A DNA stretch of 64,000 bases from Galerina marginata (Eukaryota; Basidiomycota; Agaricomycetes; Agaricales; Galerinaceae). Made by a program: the position numbers and the translations under genes. The notes beneath the pieces are model-generated. The model was not told where the DNA came from, did not search any database, and was given only the letters and a program-made list of their open reading frames with translations. The stretch covers positions 124,001-188,000 of the forward strand of contig JAECYW010000040.1 of NCBI GenBank assembly GCA_023014335.1, written 5' to 3'. Of this stretch, positions 42,035 through 55,081 are shown one piece after another (the first letter of the stretch is position 1; the number at the start of each line of letters is the position of its first letter).

Positions 42035-42500
42035 CGAAGAAGAGAACGTAAGCACCCGCCTCTCGAAGTACGATAGCAGAAAACTCACCCAACAGCCTTT
42101 GATTCAGCTCACAGTCACTTTCATTCGCCTCCTAGCCGCTGAGCGAGTACCAATGGAACTTGAATGAAGGAAGGGTAAGCATTCTATCCCACATCAAAAC
42201 GAAGCGTCAGACCCACCTTTGAATGACCTGGTACCTAATCGTCCTTGACGTCAGCTTCTCACACCACCCTCTGAAAACTGGCGGCGACGTTCGTTTGATA
42301 GCGCCACCAGACGTTACGATCTAGCCAAGGACAGAGAAAGTGAGCACCATTAGTCGAATGCGAACTGGGAAACTCGCATACCTGTCTTCGTAGCACCCTA
42401 TGGGCTAGCGAGCAGTCCCAATACCTAGCAACATCCCCATCTGCACCATTCGATGGCTAGACGAAGGCGGCCAGGAAAGGCACGGTCTGGTTTCTAAAGG
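42035..42500. repeat. Dispersed repeat, copy 3 of 3 (right flank of the PRP8 copy)
   Basis: Direct repeat of 34905-35330, diverged by substitutions and a ~50-bp insertion after 'gcagaaaa'. Its core, 42279-42397, also matches 32819-32938. Confidence 0.55.
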
Positions 42501-42689
42501 CACGGTAAGTAGTCCATCTCGATTCAAGTGCTACAAATCTCACCCCATACCCACCATCTGTCCACGTCCGTCTCTCCTTCAAACTTTGCTCTGCCGAAGT
42601 GATTACCTATCCCAATAAAGTAATTGTTTATCGTCCGCGCTACATTTCGGTTCAAGTGCTACAAGCGCTCGGATAGTAAGCCTAATAAA

Positions 42690-43197
42690 AATTGTTATGA
42701 CCAGGCCTATCGTGTAGAGACATTGACTTACTGATCGCCGCCACGCCAATGGTCCCTGTACCGGCATGTTCACGAACATATATCTCGTGGACAAGTTTCT
42801 GGTGGGATCTTGCTTGTGTCGGAGGACCTGAAAGCCAGCGTGTCAGTTCGAGGAAGGACATTGGATAATCCTTACGCTGGTTGAATTTTGGCTGATGGAC
42901 ACTGAGGACTTTCCTCTTGTCAACTGTTCGAGGAGTATCGTCGATGGCTTCCCACTTCGAGATTAAATCGGAGGAGAAACGAGCATTGTACTCTACGAGT
43001 GTCTTTTCGCGTGTCTTCAATATATCTAGGCACTTAACATACGACCGATAAAGCGATGCACCTAAAAACTGATGAGAAACCGGAACATACAAGGAAAGTA
43101 AAGCCGTACTCATGCTGTGGAATTTCGTCCAATTCCAGTAGTTGATGATTCCATCGTGACGATGACCCGCGTTTGTGCCCGCAGCAGCCCCGTTCAC
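42690..43197 (-). pseudogene. KDZ-type transposase C-terminal fragment
   Basis: The 171-codon frame contains 'GHRHDGIINYWNWTKFHSM', 'LISKWEAIDDTPRTVD', 'VLSVHQPKFN' and 'GPPTQARSHQKLVHEI', resembling the C-terminal part of Kyakuja-Dileera-Zisupton (KDZ) transposases, where 'GHRHD...W.YWNW' is followed by a helical region and a 'PP(T/S)QA..YQK' motif. The catalytic RNase H-like core and Cys-rich domains are not present nearby, so this is a remnant. Assignment is from remembered family pattern only. Confidence 0.5.
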
Positions 43198-43751
43198 ATC
43201 CCTCGTCCCGTACTATCCGTTGACGATCTTCACTTCCTTCCTACTCAAAAATCCTGGACTCGATGTCAGAAAGGGAACACGATGGAAGAGATTGGCTTAG
43301 CGCTGGAAATGGAAACCCAGACAAGCAAACGGCAACGCAGACAAGGACTGGTGGATTAGAGGTCTGACATGCGTCTAAACGTTGAGTGCAAGTGGGAGTT
43401 GAACGTTGAGGGCTGCGGCGCTGAGGCGATGGTCGATGTCTGAGTAGGTAGGGGTGATCAGCAGAATTTATGTGAGCCATTCTCGACGAGCTACATCTAA
43501 TAAATGAATTAGTACTGTAGGTAGGTCATTAAATCGCGTACCGGAAACTCGCTTCAGGATTGAACTATCCGATCGTCGACCTACAGAGGACATCGTTAAG
43601 AACATCTCTTGATCTTTCGCCCTGCTTCTGAGATCTTCGGACGCTTGTGTTATCGTACTCCTATCTCTCCTCTTATTTGCTACAAAATCTAATCTAAGTA
43701 CGCAGCGTAGAAGGAAAGGAAACGCAATGGCCAAGACCAGTCCTGCTTAAG

Positions 43752-43843
43752 CAGGCCGATGTTTAGGGTAGGTGTCGTTTCCTGACAAATACGGAGTTGC
43801 CCGTATTTGTCAGGAAACGACACCTACCCTAAACATCGGCCTG
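43752..43843. repeat. Perfect 43-bp inverted repeat with 6-nt loop
   Basis: Arms 43752-43794 and 43801-43843 are exact reverse complements (starting caggccgatgtttagggtag), loop agttgc. It could be a foldback mini-transposon, a double-strand-RNA precursor or a cruciform-forming site. No ORF overlaps it. Confidence 0.95.
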
Positions 43844-44039
43844 TTTGGGTTGATCTCACACGTTCACATCTCTTTTCCTTCCCCACATCCGATCGCGCGC
43901 AACTAAAGATAGATTGTTAGAGTACTTTATTAATCAAGACGACTGAACATGGCGGAAAGACCAAGAAAGAGACAGAAAACTCAAGTAAGGTTGAACACAC
44001 AGAGAAATAAGAATATGCCCTGACGTAGACAACACAGAA

Positions 44040-46257
44040 ATGCAACCCATTCATAGATATTGAGGCATCGGTCGAGGAGGATGAGATAGAGGACGACAAC
44101 GACGACGACAACGAGGCCAACGATGAAGGCGAAGGTACAGTTTCCGCTCGTTTATCGTGAACTGTGGTACGAATTGAGGAATTTTGTTCACAGATGAACT
44201 CAGCGAAGAGGATTCATCTGTTGCCCACACTTCCCTGCGCGATATACACGACGACCAGGACGATACGGAGATTTGGGACGCGTTCTACAGGAACGTCATT
44301 GATAGATATGGCAATTGTGCAGGCGGTGGATGGCGATCGTGGTGACGATGAAGGCGCCATTATGTGGGAACTTGGATGCGCGGTACGTTCTATTTCCTAC
44401 CAAATGAACACTGGCTGGATTTTTTTTTAGCTGGGATACGAGAATATCGCCGTACAGAGGAGCCAGGAAGTACTACGTGACTTGGTGGTTCATACCCACC
44501 CTCTCATACCTGGACGTGTCTGGGCCGAAGTTTCCTGTTTCGAAGTTGCGGAGGCCTTGGCCAATGCAATTCCCGAGCTCCGAAGATGGGTGCGGTCAGT
44601 TCCGCGACGCAATTTTTCGAGACTAGCTCTCATTAAACGTCTCCGAACTCATCTCAGGCTTGGGCAAGGGTACGCGGAAACGCTAAACGTTGGAGGCACT
44701 ACAGAGGCGACGTCGGACTCCTCAAAAAATCGACACCCAATATGTGCTGCTCTTGATACCCAGAATACCTACGGAGGATCGCGACACCCCCACTCGACAG
44801 ATGTTGTTCGATTCTTCATACAAGCAACAGCACAACCAGAGGGTCACGGAACATGGCTTTTTGATTGTGGCCGACCTCAACAGCATCGATCTCATTTATG
44901 GATCAGAAATAACGCCAACTGTACCGGAATTTCAACTCTTCCAAAGTCGTGGTTTCCTTGAGCCGAATTCTTGTTGAAGACTGAAAAGCGATCTTGGACA
45001 ACCTTATCAAAGTTGGAGATCGCGTCAAGATAATCGGTGGAGATTTTCGAGATATCCTCGGGTTGTCAAGGAGGTGTGCGAGCATGAATATGTCGTACAT
45101 CTCCCATCACAAGGCCTCGACGAAAGCTTCCAACGAAGAATGTTGCGGGCAGCATTTTGGCCTGGAGACGAGGTGAGGTGGTAGCCGGGTCCACATACCG
45201 GTTTAACTGGCTGGGTTGTTGACGTTCTCGAAGACGGTGTCAAACTTATGAACCTTCAAAGAACATTGAGGTACCAGCGAATCTTTTAAAACCCTTCGAT
45301 AATCTAACAATGAAATAGGTTAACGTTTTCAACATTGAGCTCGAGTTCTACACCTCCGACACCATTCTATCAACCTTACGTCCACGAAGGTACGGATCCA
45401 GACTCGGCGGCAAAAATCCCAACGCGATTTACATTGGAAAGAGGGTCATCGCAGTTGGAAACCGGCAACAACTGGAAAGGTTACAAAGGTCGTATTAAGG
45501 AAACTGATCCATCTGGGAATGCTTGGGTTGAACTTGATGCTCGTCAGCAGGAGGTACGAGTAATTAAGATTGACAACCTTGCGATCTTGTACGTACCATC
45601 TTCTCCACATCAAACCGACAAGATCTGACAAATTCCTGTAGGAGCGATGATGAAACTTCATCAAGGCAGGTTGTATCTATTGGTACATCGAGACCGCAAG
45701 TCATGCCGTTGCCAATGCAGGCTTCTCTTTCTGCCCCCCCTACGACACCACTTCCCACACCATCAAGCTCTATTGACCTTTCCCCTGCATGGGACCCATC
45801 GTCGCGAACACCATTACCAACTCTTCTTCTTTCTCCTGTCCGGGGATCGTCGTCACAAACAACCTCAATTACTCCAGTATATTTACCTCAAGATAATCAC
45901 TGGCTCGAGGATGACGCGTTCAAGAACCTACGTATCAAAGTCAGATGTTTGCAGGACGGTCCTGAAGGCAGGGTTCTCAAAGTACGGTCGATTGAAGTGG
46001 GCGGCCGCGTACAAGTGAGGGACGTGAGGGAAATTCGATATGTTGCTTTGGATTCTTTGGAGGCCGTCCGACCCGATCAGCTTGACGACTTGGTAACGCC
46101 GATAAGTGGGGAAAGAAAAGGAAAGGTATTCAAGGTCAAAGAAATTAAGGATGGCCAGTATATAGTGCGGGTTCCAGGAGGAAGAGCTCGTAAGAAAACA
46201 CCTGATCCATCATTTAGTTTATGGGACCTCGTCCAAATCTTTCCAGTAGCTCACTGA
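44040..46257 (+). pseudogene. Spt5-like KOW-domain gene, frameshifted
   Basis: The plus strand carries pieces of an Spt5-like protein typical of agaricomycete transposon-rich regions: an acidic start ('FIDIEASVEEDEIEDDND'), an NGN-like stretch ('GRVWAEVSCFEVAEALANAI'), then KOW units: 'WARVRG...YRGDVGLLKK', 'IKVGDRVKIIGGDFRDI', 'GDEVRW...GLTGWVVDVLED', and 'WKGYKGRIKETDPSGNAWVE', ending in a Ser/Pro-rich tail with two more KOW-like blocks before the stop at 46255-46257. Frame changes occur around 44300, at the A-run near 44727 and near 45175, so no single spliced frame restores the whole. Exons from 45335 onward are open. Real Spt5 is an essential elongation factor; these shorter relatives have no known role. 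Confidence 0.6.
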
Positions 46258-47059
46258 ATTTTGCGCATCTGTAATGTATTAGCAGTCGGCTTTCATGCAT
46301 TCTTCATACTATAGCACTTGGCCACAAACATCTTGTACGTTCTTTCGCTTAATAATAATTCCACTCTTTCTTTTGGCTATGCATATCATCCACTAACGTC
46401 ATCTAGAATCAAATGGACTGCGCCGAACACCAACTGTTTTTTTAAATTACAAAACTATCCAACCCTTCTTTGGTGTGTCTCTCGGCCCCTTTTCTTTTGT
46501 CTGATCGAATCCTAACCCGTTTTGATGTTAGTACTTCGTTTGGAATCCAAAGATGAAGAGACGAAATTATTTCTGTTGCTGCAAAACCGAGGAATACAAC
46601 GCTGCTCTTACTCTGATAGACTCCGACGATGACCATGCTTACGAGAGGGCGTACTCGTTATACCGTCGACAACCGTGGAATCTGATGCAAGGGAGGTATT
46701 GGAGGCACTCAGGAAGCAAAGTGACGAAGATGATCGAGGCATCGTTCACTTGGAAGCGCAGTTAGTAAGTCTTGGCTCATCATTTTCCTCCCTTATATGA
46801 TTCTGACATATTATCATGAATTATCGAGAAGGATCGTTACAAGCGGCCTTTGACCTGTACGCTTTAGATACTCTTCCGAGTTCGGTCACTTCGACACTGA
46901 AGACTGCCCCACATCCTGTTCACATCCTCTCGGCTGCTACAGCGATTGCCAAGGCCTCCACATGCGCAAAATGCATGCTCGACCGCCTTGGGTCGCTCGT
47001 CCGATCCACCTACTTCGATAGCACCTCTTCCTCCTACATCGAGGGTATCCGCCGCTCTG

Positions 47060-48340
47060 ACCTCGTTGACAACAAACGAAGTCAAAGTCAAGGTCCGCGT
47101 CAAGGCTGGCACTGTCGTTTTGACTCTGCCATCGCCCTCCTCCAAGGGCTCCAACCCAAACAACAAAATTGTTCTCGCCAACGAAACAACTGTCGTTGCC
47201 TCTTGGCTGCTATCAATACGTCCCAGGTACGTGACATCCTGCCAAATCCAAAATAAAAGTCTTTCTCATATCTGTTTCCTTCTAGTTGAGACCATTGAAC
47301 CCGGAACCGATCGCTCTTTGGAAAGGCGCTAGACCAACTGCCCAGTCCGTCATGTCACATAACTGCATAAATTAACATTCTGGACACTGTCTTTCCAGGC
47401 GTCCGAGAAGCACACTAAGCAGTTCTACTCCTCCGCTGATTTCAAGTCTAAGGATGCCGCCCCTTCTTCAAGGGAGCGAAGGACTGCGTCTTCGGACGCC
47501 CAACATTTCTGGAAAACGCCGTATGTATTTTGCTTTTATTTCACTGCACTTGCTGAATGATAATTTTTCTAGTGGAACGTGAGTTTGAGCTGTCTGAACC
47601 AAAGGTTAGGCAAGGATCTAACCGTTTCTCCAGATCTTTAACTACATCAACTCGGAACTCGCCCACAACAAGACCTTCGCCTACTGCCTTCCTCCCACCT
47701 TCTCGAGCAGGCATGCCACTGGGGTAGCTATCATAAAAAGTGGTGTCTTCTCCGACGAGGACTCACTGGTATTGGAACAGTACGTACTCTCATATTTTTC
47801 CTTGTTATAACCTAACGTATTTGTTCAGTTGCTGATCGCACATCCTCCACACCATCCTTGAGTCTGGAACGCATTACCTTCAATGGCGACCCCCTGCAAT
47901 TCATGTTGATTGAGACCACCTACCAGGCTTTCTTGCATAAAACCGGTGCTACCAAGGAGCGCTCCGAGCTGTCTGGCGTCGTAAGTCCGCCACATTCAAT
48001 TTTCGCGCCAGATTCCAAACTCCAATCATGCAGCCGACTACGATTCTGCCATAGCCATTGAGCTCCGCCACGGCTCCCCTGATGTCCGAGACTTCCTCCA
48101 TGTTAGGTTCAGGAATGGGACCTTCCGGATTCGAAAACGTCCACGTCTTTGGCCACCACGCCGACATTCCTTTGACTGAATTCAGTTATCACGCTGAGGT
48201 GCGAATCACACAGATGACTTCTGAACTTGCACTAACTTGGAAATAGAATCACCAGCAACAAGGCATGGCTGGAAGTCTGTGGCTTCAGTCTGCCCAATTC
48301 GAGATCCTCAGCGTGCAAGTGCACCTGTCGCAGAAACCTG
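47060..48340 (+). pseudogene. Histidine acid phosphatase-like gene, decayed
   Basis: Plus-strand fragments resemble the C-terminal two thirds of fungal clade-2 histidine acid phosphatases: 'KIVLANETTVVASW', 'VETIEPGTDRSLE', 'KQFYSSADFKSK', 'FGRPTFLENA', 'IFNYINSELAHNKTFAYCLP', 'TFNGDPLQFMLIE', 'YDSAIAIELRHGSPDVRDFL' and 'HVFGHHADIPLTEF'. They are separated by introns with GT-AG ends but also by frameshifts (for example before FGRP near 47460, and in the 48.1 kb exon) and stops (after 'SLERR', 47327-47332). The catalytic RHGxRxP motif at the N-terminus is not seen. Sequence from 46816 upstream is open but unassigned. Confidence 0.55.
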
Positions 48341-51300
48341 TTCACTATGCCATGCATGCCTCGCCCTCGGTGGGCTCCTCTTCATCTCCGTGATGTCTTC
48401 AAGAAGCGCGCCGTGCTGAGCAGCGGTCTCAGGCTGCGAGGTGAAGAGGTGAGTAGTGAAGTCGTTCGTCAAGTTTACGGATTATGGCTCTGTTGTACGG
48501 CCTGCTGCTGCAAAGGCTCCTGGACAAGAGGTGCACCCAACTACGTTGGAAGACCCGTTCGTGGGAACAATGCTTCGCTGGAGCTGAGTACTACCCAGAA
48601 ACACTCGCTGGATCCTTCGAGGCATTGCACTGGCTGTCCGGCAGAGTAGTAGTTTGTCGGGATTGACTTGGCGCTGCGTTGAACCCAGCGCGTTGTGGTA
48701 GTTAGTACATTATTCTCTTGCCTTGCTCACAGAGCGCCATCGTCCCAGTCGAAGCTATGCAGGAGAAGATCAGGGGTCTAGCGTATCTCACCATTCACCT
48801 TTGAGCCTCATACAAAACCTCCGCCAGCAACACGCAAACGCAGTGAACGGTAATCTTTTATTGCTTTCTGTTCTCGAATTTCAATCCCCTTTTCTCTAGC
48901 ATTCACGCAAAAAATTATCAAAACCTAATGTGACTGTTCGCCATGCAGGCTTAGGATCATACAAATGTAGTAAGCTAATTGTTTATGCATTGAAAACACC
49001 TTCATGGCATTTATTTTCGGGCGGTATTCGTATGCTAGAATTAATTAGCTGCTAATTTCTAACGTTAAAGTCTTGTATTTTACGGTATTTCTTAAGAGAC
49101 AATGGCTGCCTACAAAATAAAATTTGACAGGATTAGGTAGGATAGGATGGGTTAGGATGGGATGGAATGGGACGGGATTGACATGAACTCGGATGGGATG
49201 GGCTAGGATAAGATCAAAACCAGGTGGGATGGGATAGGGCGACTGCAGATAAGATTAGTAAATCAGATTCCACGCTTGTGCGCTGGGCTGTGGCTGTGGT
49301 GTGCGATTCTTTTTCTGTTCACAACATTTTGCATCTTGAGCATAACGGGCTACACAACGCACTTGCCTAGTCATTTTTCCCACTGTCAACGAGAAACTCA
49401 ACCACCAGTTACCGGGTCGCATGCCTCCTCTCCACCTGGACGCGTCCACTCTCTCTGCCCATACCTGACGTCCGCACACAACATCTTCCTCCCAATGCTG
49501 GCCCATTCACTGCACGTCGCCTGCATGTGACAGAAGCGCGACCCCTCCTGGTTGGGCTTGCATGCCCTCTGTGTTCCTCACTGTAGTACTCGGCACCAAG
49601 TCGTTGGGTGGTCAGACTGGCGACCAGCTCGACAATGAAGCCTCTGACACTTGTGTTCAAGCGGAGAGGAATGTGCAGCGGATATGGAAGTAGAAGATCG
49701 CGAGTGGTCCTCTATCTCAGCATGTGGTTAAGTGAGTTGGATTTCTCCTATTTTGAAACACCTATGCGCCGTGATTCTGACCTTTTTTGTTGTTGTTGTA
49801 CCAGTGCAGATTGGGCTGATGAGCCTCTGTCACCACTGATACTCTCATCTTCATTGCCATCGCCTTCTTTTGCACCCTGATGCATTTCCACCTCGGGATC
49901 TGGGTCATCTGTTGGTTGTCACTCATGTCTGGTTGATTTCACTTTGACCGCATCGTTAGTGCTTGACAACCTCTCTAGCTACACCAACAACTCCCAAACT
50001 CATCCTCAAGCCCATCCTCAAGCCCATCCTCATCCCCCAAGCCAGCGGATGCACTTCAGGAAGCGACACAGCCAATGAGTCCATCCTTCTCGACATGGGG
50101 CAAAGAACTTCGTCTTGAATTTAGGCCTATAGGTGGGAGCGCCCACGCGAGGCCAAGACGCCCATATCGCCTATCGACTCCGAGTCCGAGTATGGCGGGC
50201 TGGCGTATGCGGACTCGACGGATTATGAGGACAATGATCGGGATGGGGGGCGGAGCGGTAAGTAGGCGGAGTCATGTGAGCGGGAGGAGCGCTGGGAGTG
50301 TTGCGGGCGGAGTGGGCGGAGCGGGAGCGTTGGGAGTCGAAGTGGGCGGTGGTGGGGTGTGGGGTGGAGGAAGCAGGCGCGGGCGGAGTCGCTCGCCGCC
50401 GCCTCCTCTGCCGTCCAAGAAAGGCCTCCCATCTGCAACCGCCGTCTCAGCTGCTCCCGCCGACGTCTATCTTGAAAGGCGCGCCGGTGTGGGGAGGTTA
50501 ACACTTAATGTACACAGCTCCAACTTCGCATTAAGTATGTAAAGGCCCCCTAGTATTAGTTGAATATATTATTTGTTAATTGTAAACTTTCGCAATGAGT
50601 GAGGGGACGGCACCGTGAGAAAACAGGGAAAGCCTTTCCTCTTTTTCCAACCTCAACGTGGCCCGGGTGTGCTTGTTTAAATTTACGAACAACTTGAATA
50701 TTGTATGGTATTCATATCAAAGGTCTCTCTATATCGACTCTGACCTTCTACTCCTCTAGCAAGCCTTTCAAAAACACGGATAAGTAATTCGGTTTTGCTC
50801 TAGAATGTGACTTGATTCACAGTTTCTTTTCACAGATTTATGGACGGATCTCAAGGGCCAGAATATGCTGCCAGTGTCACTTCTTGCTCAGTGGCTGATC
50901 CCGGAAGAAAGAAATTTATCCTCCTCCCCGGTCTAATTCCTTGTGGAAGTCAAGGCATCTGAGTCTGCTACTGAGCTTCCGGTTGGTAGGTCACTTTGCA
51001 TCTCTCTCTATCTACATGGCAATTGACATATAACCTCTAATTCCAGCATTCTGCACAATTTGCTTCCATCGTTTTCAACCTGCTAAAATAGTGGGCCGAT
51101 GTGCGATTCGTACGTGCTATCTTAATGCAGTTGTCCGAGGTTTCTCACCATTTGAACCCAACTAGCTGCAAAGCCTTTGATGAACTCGCCGCTGCCACTG
51201 AGAAGCTATTCATAAAGTCTGATTAATGTTCATCCTTGGGAAAACACACTATTGGAATCGTGAATCCTTTCCAGTGTCCCTCCTTTTTTTTGCAGACATT

Positions 51301-51870
51301 CTAGTATCATAATCCCTGTTATGGTTTTCCTCTTTGTTTTTACAATCGAATCTTGTAGATATCCATAAAATAGATAGACGCTTTCAAGTCACCAATTTGC
51401 TGGGTCCTTAACAAAGATGATCGTTTCAGATTGGAAGGTCAAACTAAGGTTCTGTCGATTTCTTATCGTGATTTAGTCAGTAAGCACGCTCATTAAGGTT
51501 TATGGTTCAAGTCTATCGTTTTTCTATCTTTCTGCCTCTACTAGTTTGTATATTCACCTTGCCCTTGCTCTCTTGCGCAAAAATGGATACCAGGATAGAC
51601 GACAATCAACCCGACAAAAGAAGCAGCTGCAACACTGGCAGCGGCAAAAAACGTGACACCCGGAGTAGGAAATCTCACTGGCGCCACTGGTCAATCAACT
51701 GGGCAGGCCACACTACTCAAAGCAGGTACATCGACAGGCAAGTCGACGGGCAAGACGACGGGCAAGACGACAGGCATGAAGAATTCCGCGGGCAAGTCAA
51801 CAACCACTCCCAAGACGTCAAAAAAAAAGGGTAAGAGACTGCAACAGACTCGACAAAAAAGAAACAAGAT
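48341..51870. other. Mostly non-coding stretch with low-complexity and one host-like exon fragment
   Basis: At 49126-49242 there is a GGATGGGATAGG-type low-complexity array. Around 50150-50240 a plus-strand frame reads 'PIDSESEYGGLAYADSTDYE', resembling an acidic exon found in basidiomycete cytoskeletal/LIM-type proteins, next to GC-rich sequence (50.25-50.4 kb), but no complete gene was found. At 51737-51775 a 12-bp ggcaagacgacg-type repeat lies in a possible 5' exon of the next gene. Confidence 0.35.
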
Positions 51871-53984
51871 ATGGCCGAGCTCAATCCTGATGAACAATCT
51901 CTGACCCGTAGAGACGCCAACCAGCTTTTGGCCCCACTCCTAGAAGAAATATCTGGTATTCTCATCGCTTTCTCAGAATATGATTCTGAACGTTGGTACA
52001 AAGATCTGAAGATACGTTCTGGCCTTCTTCCAATGGTGCCAGCTAACATATCTGCTCGCGAGGACCTTGCTGGGCGTCCAGAACTAAAAGCCGAATTCAC
52101 ATTCCCTTCTCCCAACAACCTCAATCCTGACGATAACGAAAGCACCGAAGGTTATGAAGAAACACTTCAATTCAAGTTCAAGGATCTTGAGAGGCTTCGA
52201 TCAAAAATAATCAGCCAAGCTCTTGAACCAGGAGCGCCATCGGAATACTGTTACTATCCGATGTACCGACGTTGCCAACTTGATCCTAGGATGGCTGTTC
52301 GAGATGGCCGTGTTGGAGGATTTCCACTTCCATTGGAGCTTCTCCACATTGCTTTCCGGGCTCATACCCAATGGGTCTTCAATCCTCCTCTTTTGCCTGG
52401 TTTCAATCCTCCTCCTCCTTCGCCTGATTCCAATCCTCCTCCTTCTTTGCCTGGTTCTGCGACAGACAACAAAACAACAGACGAAGAAACGACAAAGCAT
52501 CCTGGCCTGGTGATCGACGAGGACATGTTGCTGCTCATTTATCAAACAGTCAACCAACTGCTTTATTCAATGCCCGAGTTTTATACCTCTCATGAAGAAC
52601 GTCTCCGAGCATTGTTGAATGCCCTTCAGAAGATTCTTCCGACCAACGGAGCTTATGAATGGGTCACAAATGAACCACCCGACCAGAAAAAGTCGACTGG
52701 TCCTGCGGTGAGATACAAGGTGGATATTGTGTATCGACACCGGTTATCCAAGGTGCCTATCATTTTCGTCGAGGTCAAATTAGAAATGGGTGCAGGGGGA
52801 AACCCATTTTGGCAAAGTCACAGACTCTACCAATCGTACATAAAGGAGTGTCCAGAGGCTCGTCGGAATGGAGCGCCTCTGTTTTTTATTCAGTTGGCTG
52901 GTATGATCTCTCCATTTTACGATTGTAGTTTTTCTAATATTTCCCTACCAGGTACACATCTGGGAATAGGCGGGGGTTTTACAGACGCAAAAGACGAATC
53001 ACCGGTGGTTTTACAGCTAGGCGGCTATGTAAACCTTCAGAACGATTTAATCGGAAGAAACTTAGTTGAAGGCATAAATCTCCTCTGGGCGCTACATAAG
53101 GCTATACCGTGGATCCCAGCGTAATTATGCTTATATGGATATCAATGCCTTTTCTAATCTTCTCTGAATTTATTTAGTGAATGGAGTGAAGACGACTCTC
53201 AGCATGTAGAGCTGGATGTACCAAGATTTTCTCCACAAGATGGAATTGAAATTACAAGGACAATATTTTCTGGGGTTATATACCTGGCGAAATGTGTTAG
53301 CGAGACTATCCCAGCCGCTCTTAAAGGTTTTGAATCGCAATTCCTCATGAAGATCATATACACAGGACTAGCAAAGGAGAGATACGGACGAGAGGTCCAT
53401 GCCTATCTAGCAAACCGAAGAATGGCACCAAAATACCTTCTCCCCTTCCATCGACAAACGCCAGATCTTCCTGGAGAATCACTCGAAACATACCATCTCA
53501 TGGAATTCCTGCATCCACCTTCAGATACGTCACCTGGCTGGATAACACTTTACGATTTGGGAGAGAGGTTTCCAAAAGTCGCTTCAAATTCAAAGAGAAA
53601 AATTCGTGAAGCTCTTCAACGTATTCTCGAACACTTGCAGCTGGGTCCTATGCTCATGGCGATCTTCGAAACAACAACATCATGATCTACGTCAGGTTCA
53701 CAATCCTTCAAGATGGCAGTTTGGATTGTGTCATTCTATTCCCTAATGGCTCTCTACCTCATCTGATGGTTGTCGATTTTGACTGGGCCGGAATTGCAGG
53801 AAAAATTTGTTATCCACCGCACAGGAACCCGGATATTTGGTGGCCGGGGCATGCTGGAAAGGCTATCGCAAGCAGCCATGACGAAGAGATGATCGAGTCC
53901 TGGTTCCCAAGTTGGCCATCTTTTGCACCGGTTTTGGTTGCCCAGGAGGCTGCCGCCATGATGTCGATTGTATGGGAAGAGTGA
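51871..53984 (+). pseudogene. Nuclease-like plus kinase-like two-domain gene, one frameshift
   Basis: The N-terminal half (start ATG 51871) contains a PD-(D/E)xK-like core: 'YKVDIVYRHRLSKVPIIFVE' with D, then E-V-K in 'FVEVKLEMG', followed by 'NPFWQSHRLYQSYI'. A 48-nt intron (52902-52949) may be removed; it is also in frame. After a second intron (~53124-53178) comes a kinase-like half: 'YHLMEFL', catalytic loop 'HGDLRNNNIM' and 'MVVDFDWAG' (DFD in place of DFG), ending at 53984. The loop is in a different frame from the preceding exon: one base is missing around 53635-53645. Without that change the gene would encode ~690 aa. Such nuclease-kinase fusions are common in Agaricomycetes and have been compared with Crinkler-type effectors; that link is inference. 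Confidence 0.6.
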
Positions 53985-55081
53985 AGGGTATCTGAATGGA
54001 CGTTCGTTTTAGGTTTTGCATTGTTGTATTTCCATTCTTTTCATTCTTCGGTTTTTCTTCCTCAGTATGTACGCCTTTTTGGACTACAACTTGTATGTTT
54101 GTAATGTGTCAGTGTAACGATTTCTTGAGTCAAGTTGTTTGCAGGACAGGCTGGATGATAACGTGACATGCAAGTTGGAGTTCAACTTGGAACGTTCAAC
54201 ATCCATCCTTCCACTTCTGTCCTGCCAGTCTGGTTAAATGCCTCTATATTCAACTACCTATAAATATTCGTCTTCAACCTACTATGGGTCATCTCCGATG
54301 CGTAACAATTTGGGGGTTCTTTCTAGTGGTTGCGTTGAATTTTCAGATGTATGGCAATTATCAGAACTTCCGATTTCCAGTTCATATTTTATTCCTTCAG
54401 GCTATTTCAAGCACATCTTTCCATGGACCTTATACTGCTGAAGCCTATGAAGAATGGTACAAAGCAGAATATAATAAGTATCCCACTACGCTCCCTCCAG
54501 AGGTTGTCAAGGTATGTTAATCTACTCTCCAAAACATCTTCGTTGGTTTTATGGTTTTCCATAGTCTGGCCAATTTGAACAGACTCAGACTACCATTATC
54601 GGGTCTCCATCAAGGAGAAAGAACCTTTTTCAGCTTTCAAAGCTAGACAGACGGAAGTCGGATCTCTGTCCTAAGCAAAGTTATTTAAGAAGAAGAAGAC
54701 CTTCCGGAAGACCCGGGGCCAACCCATGTCACATCGTCTGGCCTCAAAATTGTGAAGCAATTGGAAATTGAACTTTCTGTCCTTACCAAAATGCGATCTC
54801 GGCTCGAGAAGCAATACCTTCACTGGAAGAAAATATCCAAGTCCTTGAAGATGTGACATATCGATTTGTTCTAGGTGAATAATTGACATGAGAATCTCTT
54901 ATTTTTGTCAGCTAATTTTATCATTCCACATCATTCAGCTCAGTCATCGCTCGCTCCGCTGCTATCAACCGCCAAGTCATTGCTCCATCCCTCCGGTGCT
55001 CAGTCGTATTTCTATTTCTACTGTTTGTCCACTCTCTATCAATACAACCCTTTACCTTCAACAACTTTCCATTAGTTGGAA
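53985..55081. other. Spacer before the Plavaka-type transposase
   Basis: A TATA-like ctataaata at ~54256 precedes a short frame (54284-54517) with 'AEAYEEWYKAEYNKYPTTLP' that looks coding but is unrecognised. A copy of the 29-bp terminal repeat was looked for here and not found. Confidence 0.35.

Noticed and set aside
50075..50542. 155-codon GC-rich plus-strand ORF
   Set aside because: Low-complexity Gly/Arg translation in a GC-rich stretch; only a ~25-codon piece in another frame resembles a host exon.
54120..54240. Inverted gcaggacag words as a possible left end of the Plavaka element
   Set aside because: Only 9 bp match and there is no similarity to the 29-bp end at 58.5 kb.
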